DNA of 46,765 nt from NCBI GenBank assembly GCA_018240785.1, contig JAFEFC010000025.1, positions 1 to 46,765 of the forward strand, written 5' to 3'. This document shows positions 42,868 through 46,765 of the stretch, piece by piece. This DNA is from Pseudomonadota bacterium. GTDB lineage: Bacteria; Pseudomonadota; Gammaproteobacteria; Burkholderiales; Rhodocyclaceae. Position numbers and translations under genes: made by a program. Numbering within the stretch: position 1 is the first letter of the stretch; each line of letters begins with the position of its first letter. The notes below the pieces were generated by a model. It did not search any database and had not been told where the DNA came from. It saw nothing but the letters and a program-made list of their open reading frames with translations.

Positions 42868-42919
42868 TCAATTTCAGAAAAAGAAAACACATATAAAACA
42901 GACTATTGAATTGCAAAAA

Positions 42920-42936
42920 AGCCTATTGATTAGGCT
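42920..42936 (-). terminator. Weak terminator-like hairpin in the paaN-paaX region
   Basis: AGCCTA-TTGAT-TAGGCT, six base pairs. On the minus strand it is followed by a five-T run. It could stop stray leftward transcription; the stem is short. The rest of the 506-bp gap (42753-43258) is AT-rich and holds only the promoters and dyads listed. Confidence 0.35.
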
Positions 42937-42977
42937 ATACGAATATTTATGGGTGACGTTAAGAGCTCCTGTATTTC

Positions 42978-43006
42978 TTGTTGTGATACCGAAACGTGTA
43001 TATAAT
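42978..43006 (+). promoter_or_regulatory. Sigma-70 promoter of paaX
   Basis: TTGTTG (42978-42983), 17 bp, TATAAT (43001-43006), a near-consensus promoter pointing to paaX. Confidence 0.75.
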
Positions 43007-43021
43007 TTCAAAATCGGTATC
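42985..43021. promoter_or_regulatory. Operator-like dyad around the paaX -10
   Basis: GATACCGA-N21-TCGGTATC, a perfect 8-bp inverted repeat that brackets the TATAAT. The site is well placed for repression, possibly autoregulation by PaaX; the true ligand is inferred. Confidence 0.6.
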
Positions 43022-43258
43022 GCGTTTATTGATCCTTCGTCGCACTTCTGCGGCCGCCGCGCGCGGGCTGGTTGCGGTCGTTGGCGATCCGTTCGCGCCG
43101 CGGATGCCGCCTCCCTCTCTTTTTAAGCCCGAGCGCGCAGTCCTTCCACCACCATGTTGCCTGTTCAATCTGCCGCCCGACGCCGAGGTGACGCTATCCG
43201 TCGTGGCGTCGAATCGATAGACTCGTTTGCCCTAAGTCCAGGCCTCGCCGACCAGACC

Positions 43259-44209
43259 GTGTCCACCGCCATCCAGCAACGTCTTGATGCTTTCCGCAAG
43301 CTCGATCGCGTACAGGCCGGGTCGGTGATCATTTCGGTGTTCGGCGACGCGGTGGTGCCGCGCGGCAGCCGCATCTGGCTCGGCAGTCTCATCCGTCTGC
43401 TCGAGCCGCTGGGCTTGAACGAGCGGCTCGTGCGCACCTCGGTGTTTCGTCTTGCACGCGACGAGTGGTTGCGCAGCGAGCCGGTGGGGCGCCGCACCGA
43501 CTACCTGTTGACCGCCTCGGGCCAGCAGCGCTTCGAGGAAGCCTCGCGGCACATCTACGCCTCCAGCACGCCACAATGGGACCGCCGCTGGCGGCTGGTC
43601 GTCGTCGTCGGCGAAGTGGGTGGTCGGGATCGCGAGCGGCTTCGCCAGTCACTGTTCTGGCAGGGCTTCGGTGCGCTGGGTGCCGACTGCTTCGTGCACC
43701 CCAGTGCCGACCTCGGCGCAGCTTTCGATGCGCTGGCCGCTGAAGGCCTGGGCGAGATGCTGCCGCGGCTCAAGCCGCTGCTGGCAGCCGATCCTGCACC
43801 AGGCACGGCGGCGAGCGACGCCGACATGGTGCACCGCGCGTGGAACCTCGAGCGCCTGGCCGGCATGTACGCCGAGTTCGTCGAGCGCTACCAGCCGGTG
43901 CTGCAGCAGGTGCGCGACGGCGCTGCCGAAGTCGATGACGAGAGCGCCTTCCTCGTCCGTGCGTTGCTGATCCACGACTACCGGCGGCTGCTGCTGCGCG
44001 ATCCGGAATTGCCTGACGTGCTGTTGCCGGCCGACTGGCCGGGGCAGAAGGCGCGCCTGCTGTGCAGGGAACTCTACCGCCGGCTGCTGGCGCCGTCGGA
44101 GCGTCACCTCGATGCCACGTTCCAGCTTGCCGATGGCGGTACGCCAGAAGCTGCGCCGCTGCTGTTCGAACGTTTCCGCGACGCCGACCCGCTCCAGCAG
44201 CCGCTCTGA
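43259..44209 (+). CDS. paaX: Transcriptional repressor PaaX
   Basis: GntR-like winged-helix repressor released by phenylacetyl-CoA. From the GTG at 43259 the protein is 316 residues, the same as E. coli PaaX, and begins STAIQQRLDAFRKLDRVQAGSVIISVFGD. Then WLGSLIRLLEPLGLNERLVRTSVFRLARDEWL (HTH), LFWQGFGALGADCFVHPS, and the C-terminal LLIHDYRRLLLRDPELPDVLLPADWPGQ. An ATG at 43154 would add 35 non-conserved residues but is closer to the predicted promoter, so the start is open. Divergent from the operon it should control. Confidence 0.93.
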   Translation: MSTAIQQRLDAFRKLDRVQAGSVIISVFGDAVVPRGSRIWLGSLIRLLEPLGLNERLVRTSVFRLARDEWLRSEPVGRRTDYLLTASGQQRFEEASRHIYASSTPQWDRRWRLVVVVGEVGGRDRERLRQSLFWQGFGALGADCFVHPSADLGAAFDALAAEGLGEMLPRLKPLLAADPAPGTAASDADMVHRAWNLERLAGMYAEFVERYQPVLQQVRDGAAEVDDESAFLVRALLIHDYRRLLLRDPELPDVLLPADWPGQKARLLCRELYRRLLAPSERHLDATFQLADGGTPEAAPLLFERFRDADPLQQPL

Positions 44210-44258
44210 TACGTTCGCGCTGCACTGCTGTTTTCCTCCTCGCCGAGTTGTGTTACAC

Positions 44259-44287
44259 ATTACGAAATTAATTGTTTATCTCGTAAT
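44259..44287. promoter_or_regulatory. Dyad before the IclR gene
   Basis: ATTACGA-N15-TCGTAAT, perfect 7-bp arms in an AT-rich stretch, ending 20 bases before the iclR-type ATG. Likely an autoregulatory operator. Confidence 0.5.
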
Positions 44288-44307
44288 AAGGGCGAAGGGG
44301 CGGGGGT

Positions 44308-45099
44308 ATGAGCGAAGAACTGGAGGGCAAGCACGGCGTGCAGTCGCTCGAGGTGGGCATGTCCATCCTCAAGGCGATGGCCACCGGGCGGCGCTCGATG
44401 ATGCTGAAGGACATCGCTGCGGCCGCCGGCATGCCGCCGTCCAAGGTGCATCGCTATCTGGTCAGTCTGATCCGCAGCGGCCTCGTCGAGCAGGACCGGC
44501 TGACGTCGCGCTACGACCTCGGGCCCTTTGCGCTCAACCTGGGCCTGGTCGCGCTCGACCGGGTCGACCGTATCCGCCTCGGGCTGGCTGCCATCGCCGA
44601 TCTGCGCGATGCCACCAACGAAACCACCGCGCTCGCGGTATGGAGTGACGGCGGGCCGGTCATCGTGCGCTGGGAGCGCCCGCGCCGGCCCGTCACCGTC
44701 AACGTCGTCACCGGCACCAGCCTGTCCCTCCTGTCTTCCGCTGCGGGGCGCGTGTTTGCCGCCTGGTTGCCGGAGCGCCAGACCGAGGCGCTGCTGCTGA
44801 AGGAAATCGAGGCGGGCAGGCTTCCTCCAGGCATCAGCTCGCTCGAGCAGGCGCGCGCCCTGCTTGCCGAGGTGAAGGCGCGGGGCATGGCGGTCGTCTC
44901 CAGCGGCTATTACGCCCGCGGTGTCGAAGCCGCTGCGGCGCCGGTGTTCAACTTCAAGAACGAGATCACCATGGCGATCGCGCTGGTCGGTGTGGAGGGT
45001 TCGATGGATCTGAGTCCGGAGAGCACGGCGCTGGCTGGGTTGCGCGGCGCCACACGCGAACTGTCCCAGCGGCTGGGCGCATCGCTGGACGCAGCCTGA
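44308..45099 (+). CDS. IclR-family transcriptional regulator
   Basis: A 263-residue regulator. N-terminal winged helix (about 8-70): HGVQSLEVGMSILKAMATGR, LKDIAAAAGMPPSKVHRYLVSLIRSGLVEQD; C-terminal effector-binding GAF-like domain with LALAVWSDGGPVIVRWE-type strands, TGTSLSLLSSAAGRVFAAWLP and GYYARGVEAAAAPVFNF. It precedes a binding-protein gene and a permease, which it may control in response to an aromatic or organic acid (inference). Confidence 0.93.
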   Translation: MSEELEGKHGVQSLEVGMSILKAMATGRRSMMLKDIAAAAGMPPSKVHRYLVSLIRSGLVEQDRLTSRYDLGPFALNLGLVALDRVDRIRLGLAAIADLRDATNETTALAVWSDGGPVIVRWERPRRPVTVNVVTGTSLSLLSSAAGRVFAAWLPERQTEALLLKEIEAGRLPPGISSLEQARALLAEVKARGMAVVSSGYYARGVEAAAAPVFNFKNEITMAIALVGVEGSMDLSPESTALAGLRGATRELSQRLGASLDAA

Positions 45100-45124
45100 T
45101 CTCGTTGCGATACAAGGTTTTTGC

Positions 45125-45153
45125 TTGACGAGCGCATTTGTCTCATTTCTAAT
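45125..45153 (+). promoter_or_regulatory. Promoter candidate for the second binding-protein gene
   Basis: TTGACG (45125-45130), 17 bp, TCTAAT (45148-45153). Direct repeats GCGATACA at 45107-45114 and 45170-45177 flank it and could be regulator sites. Confidence 0.5.
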
Positions 45154-45240
45154 GCGCAGAATTGATTACGCGATACAGAATAACGGTCCGGCACTCCCGG
45201 CAGGATGCATGGGCCACTTGTGAAATCTGGAGGAGAAACC

Positions 45241-46389
45241 ATGAAGCTGCATACCCCCGTGATGGCCGCCCTCGGCCTGGCCTTCGCCACCACTGCTGCA
45301 CAGGCGGACATCAACGTCGGTGTCGTGCTGTCTGCCACCGGTCCGGCTGCTTCGCTGGGGATCCCGGAGAAGAACACCGTCGCCCTGCTGCCGCAGAGCA
45401 TTGGCGGCGAAAAGGTGAACTACATCGTGCTCGACGATGCGTCCGACACCACGACGGCGGTCAAGAACGCACGCAAGCTCATCGACGAGAACAAGGTCGA
45501 CGTACTGGTCGGCTCGACCACCAGCCCGGCTTCGCTGGCGATGATCGACGTCGCCGCCGAGTCGAAGACGCCGATGATCTCGATGGCGGCCTCGGCGCGC
45601 ATCGTCGAGCCGATGGACGACAAGAAGAAGTGGGTGTTCAAGACCCCGCAGAACGACCTGCAGATGGCCACCGCGATCATCGAGCACATGCTGGCCAAGA
45701 GCGTGAAGAAGGTGGCCTTCATCGGTTTCGCCAACGCGTATGGCGATGGCTGGTACGAGCAGTTCAAGAAGCTTGCCGACGCGCGCGGCATCGAGATCGT
45801 CGCCAACGAGCGCTTCAATCCGGCGGACACCTCGGTGACCGGCCAGGCGCTGAAGCTGATCTCGGCGAAGCCCGATGCCGTCTTCATCGCCGGTTCGGGC
45901 ACGCCGGCGGCGCTGCCGCAGAAGGCGCTGCGCGAGCGCGGCTACAAGGGCGTCGTCTATCAGACGCATGGCGTCGCCAACAATGATTTCCTGCGCATCT
46001 GCGGCAAGGACTGCGAGGGCACCCTGCTGCCGGTCGGTCCGGTGCAGATGGCGCGCCAACTGCCGGACAGCAATCCGGTCAAGAAGAGCGCGCTGGCCTA
46101 CGTCGAGAAGTACGAGGCCGCCAACGGCAAGGGCAGCGTGTCGAGCTTCGGCGCCTACGCCTGGGACGCCGGCGTGCTGCTCAACGCCTCCGTTCCGGCG
46201 GCGCTGAAGAAGGGCAAGCCCGGTACGCCGGAATTCCGCGCCGCGTTGCGCGACGGACTCGAGGCGGTGAAGGAAGTCGCGGGCGCCACCGGCATCTATT
46301 CCATGAGTGCAAGCGATCACCTCGGCCTGGACCAGCGTTCGCGCGTCATGATCGAGATTCGCAACGGCGAATGGTCGCTGCTGAAGTAA
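45241..46389 (+). CDS. Periplasmic substrate-binding protein, HAAT family
   Basis: A 382-residue LivK-like binding protein with a signal peptide (MKLHTPVMAALGLAFATTAA, cleavage near AQA-D). The mature start is DINVGVVLSATGPAASLGIPEKNT, and the ligand pocket region is VGSTTSPASLAMIDVAAESKTPMISMAAS. GAGGAGA precedes the ATG. The permease gene follows after a hairpin. Proteins of this subtype often bind aromatic acids or amides in Rhodocyclales and relatives; proximity to paa suggests an aromatic acid, but this is inferred. Confidence 0.93.
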   Translation: MKLHTPVMAALGLAFATTAAQADINVGVVLSATGPAASLGIPEKNTVALLPQSIGGEKVNYIVLDDASDTTTAVKNARKLIDENKVDVLVGSTTSPASLAMIDVAAESKTPMISMAASARIVEPMDDKKKWVFKTPQNDLQMATAIIEHMLAKSVKKVAFIGFANAYGDGWYEQFKKLADARGIEIVANERFNPADTSVTGQALKLISAKPDAVFIAGSGTPAALPQKALRERGYKGVVYQTHGVANNDFLRICGKDCEGTLLPVGPVQMARQLPDSNPVKKSALAYVEKYEAANGKGSVSSFGAYAWDAGVLLNASVPAALKKGKPGTPEFRAALRDGLEAVKEVAGATGIYSMSASDHLGLDQRSRVMIEIRNGEWSLLK

Positions 46390-46503
46390 GCCTTTAAGCG
46401 AGCGGGTCTGGCGGATTCCCGTGAGGGCGGCGATGGCCGCAGAGCCGGCCGCCGTGGTGGTCAGGTCGGCGCCCACGGTGGCGGCTCGACACGCATTTGA
46501 TTG

Positions 46504-46535
46504 ATCGCCGGGTCGAAAGGATTCGATCCGGCGAT
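46504..46535 (+). other. Hairpin between binding-protein and permease genes
   Basis: ATCGCCGGGTCGAA / TTCGATCCGGCGAT, 14-bp stem with one G-T pair and a 4-base loop. Only a weak T stretch follows. It may partly terminate or protect the upstream mRNA so the binding protein is made in excess. Confidence 0.5.
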
Positions 46536-46584
46536 TGTTTGCGAGGCGTCGTCACGCCGGGCTCGCGTTCGACGGAGGAGACAA

Positions 46585-46765
46585 ATGGATTCAACGATAG
46601 CAATGATGCTGGCGCAGGACGGCCTGACCAACGGCGCGATCTACGCGCTGCTGGCGCTGGCGCTGGTGCTGGTGTTAGCGGTGACGGGGGTGATCTGCAT
46701 CCAGCAGGGCGAGTTCGTGGCCTATGGGGCGCTGCCGCTGGCGGTGATGCAATCGGGCGCGGTGC
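46585..46765 (+). CDS. Branched-chain amino acid-type ABC permease (LivH-like), truncated by window end
   Basis: The first 60 residues of a permease: [20 protein letters not shown] followed by a hydrophobic helix and [21 protein letters not shown], the LivH start signature. GGAGGAG precedes the ATG. The remaining LivH, LivM, LivG and LivF genes presumably follow beyond the window. Confidence 0.88.
   Translation, partial: MDSTIAMMLAQDGLTNGAIYALLALALVLVLAVTGVICIQQGEFVAYGALPLAVMQSGAV

Noticed and set aside
40824-42896. 690-codon open frame antisense to paaN and paaG
   Set aside because: Covers well-defined paa genes; similar shadow frames oppose paaK and paaH (36844-38355, 38505-40340).
42911-43040. 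tRNA, small RNA gene or IS end in the AT-rich paaN-paaX gap
   Set aside because: No cloverleaf, no transposase fragment and no terminal repeats; promoters and dyads account for the structure seen.
45166-46476. 436-codon frame antisense to the second binding protein
   Set aside because: Shadow of a clear periplasmic binding protein gene with signal peptide and ribosome site.

Overview
The window looks like chromosomal DNA from a high-GC betaproteobacterium, most likely Rhodocyclales (Thauera/Azoarcus-like). This is inferred from gene content, from the split-type phenylacetate catabolon with a stand-alone PaaN and a PaaX repressor, and from overall base composition. No database search was possible. 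I see no rRNA, tRNA, CRISPR array, IS element or phage gene.

Layout. (1) 0-3.4 kb: an RlmA-like methyltransferase, then the peroxide-detoxifying pair ahpC-ahpF, ending in a palindromic REP-like repeat. (2) 3.4-8.4 kb, minus strand: a light/DNA-repair set made of a short-chain dehydrogenase-fold protein carrying the halohydrin dehalogenase signature, a photolyase/cryptochrome, a 49-residue DUF2256 zinc-ribbon-like microprotein and an iron-sulfur (6-4)-type photolyase. It is preceded by a glycerophosphodiesterase, and a perfect 14-bp dyad lies in front of the first photolyase. (3) 8.5-14.5 kb: housekeeping genes (TIGR03862 flavoprotein, thioesterase, BON-LysM protein, OmpA-like protein, NADP-glutamate dehydrogenase with NtrC-like dyads upstream, an MBL-fold hydrolase, mscL) and several clear intrinsic terminators. 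(4) 14.8-23.6 kb: a nitronate monooxygenase-like enzyme, branched-chain amino-acid-type ABC permeases and a binding protein (no ATPases here), ubiX, a LON-domain protein, mutY, a flavin reductase and rlmI. (5) 23.7-28 kb: a small accessory patch. A MazEF-like toxin-antitoxin pair sits between paaY and a cupin gene and is bracketed by a 32-bp direct repeat of the paaY 3' end. Next to it lie a GSU2403-family nucleotidyltransferase-fold gene whose ribosome binding site is inside a hairpin, a Phd-antitoxin remnant, an unrecognised small protein and an isochorismatase-family hydrolase. (6) 28-30.7 kb: a Pat-type protein acetyltransferase (ADP-forming acyl-CoA synthetase fold fused to GNAT, lacking the catalytic histidine). 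(7) 31-44.2 kb: the phenylacetate operon paaN-G-H-I-K-J-(enoyl-CoA hydratase)-A-B-C-D-E on the minus strand, divergent from paaX across a 506-bp AT-rich regulatory region, with an intrinsic terminator after paaE. (8) 44.3 kb to the end: an IclR regulator, a periplasmic binding protein and the start of a LivH permease, probably an uptake system for an aromatic or amino acid substrate.

How the parts fit together: phenylacetate is activated by PaaK, epoxidised by PaaABCDE, isomerised by PaaG, ring-opened and oxidised with help from PaaN, and beta-oxidised by the hydratase, PaaH and PaaJ to acetyl-CoA and succinyl-CoA. PaaI and the distant PaaY salvage dead-end CoA thioesters, and PaaX represses in the absence of phenylacetyl-CoA. 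The Pat-like enzyme beside the operon could control acyl-CoA ligases such as PaaK, and the IclR/ABC genes may import the substrate. These last two links are inference.
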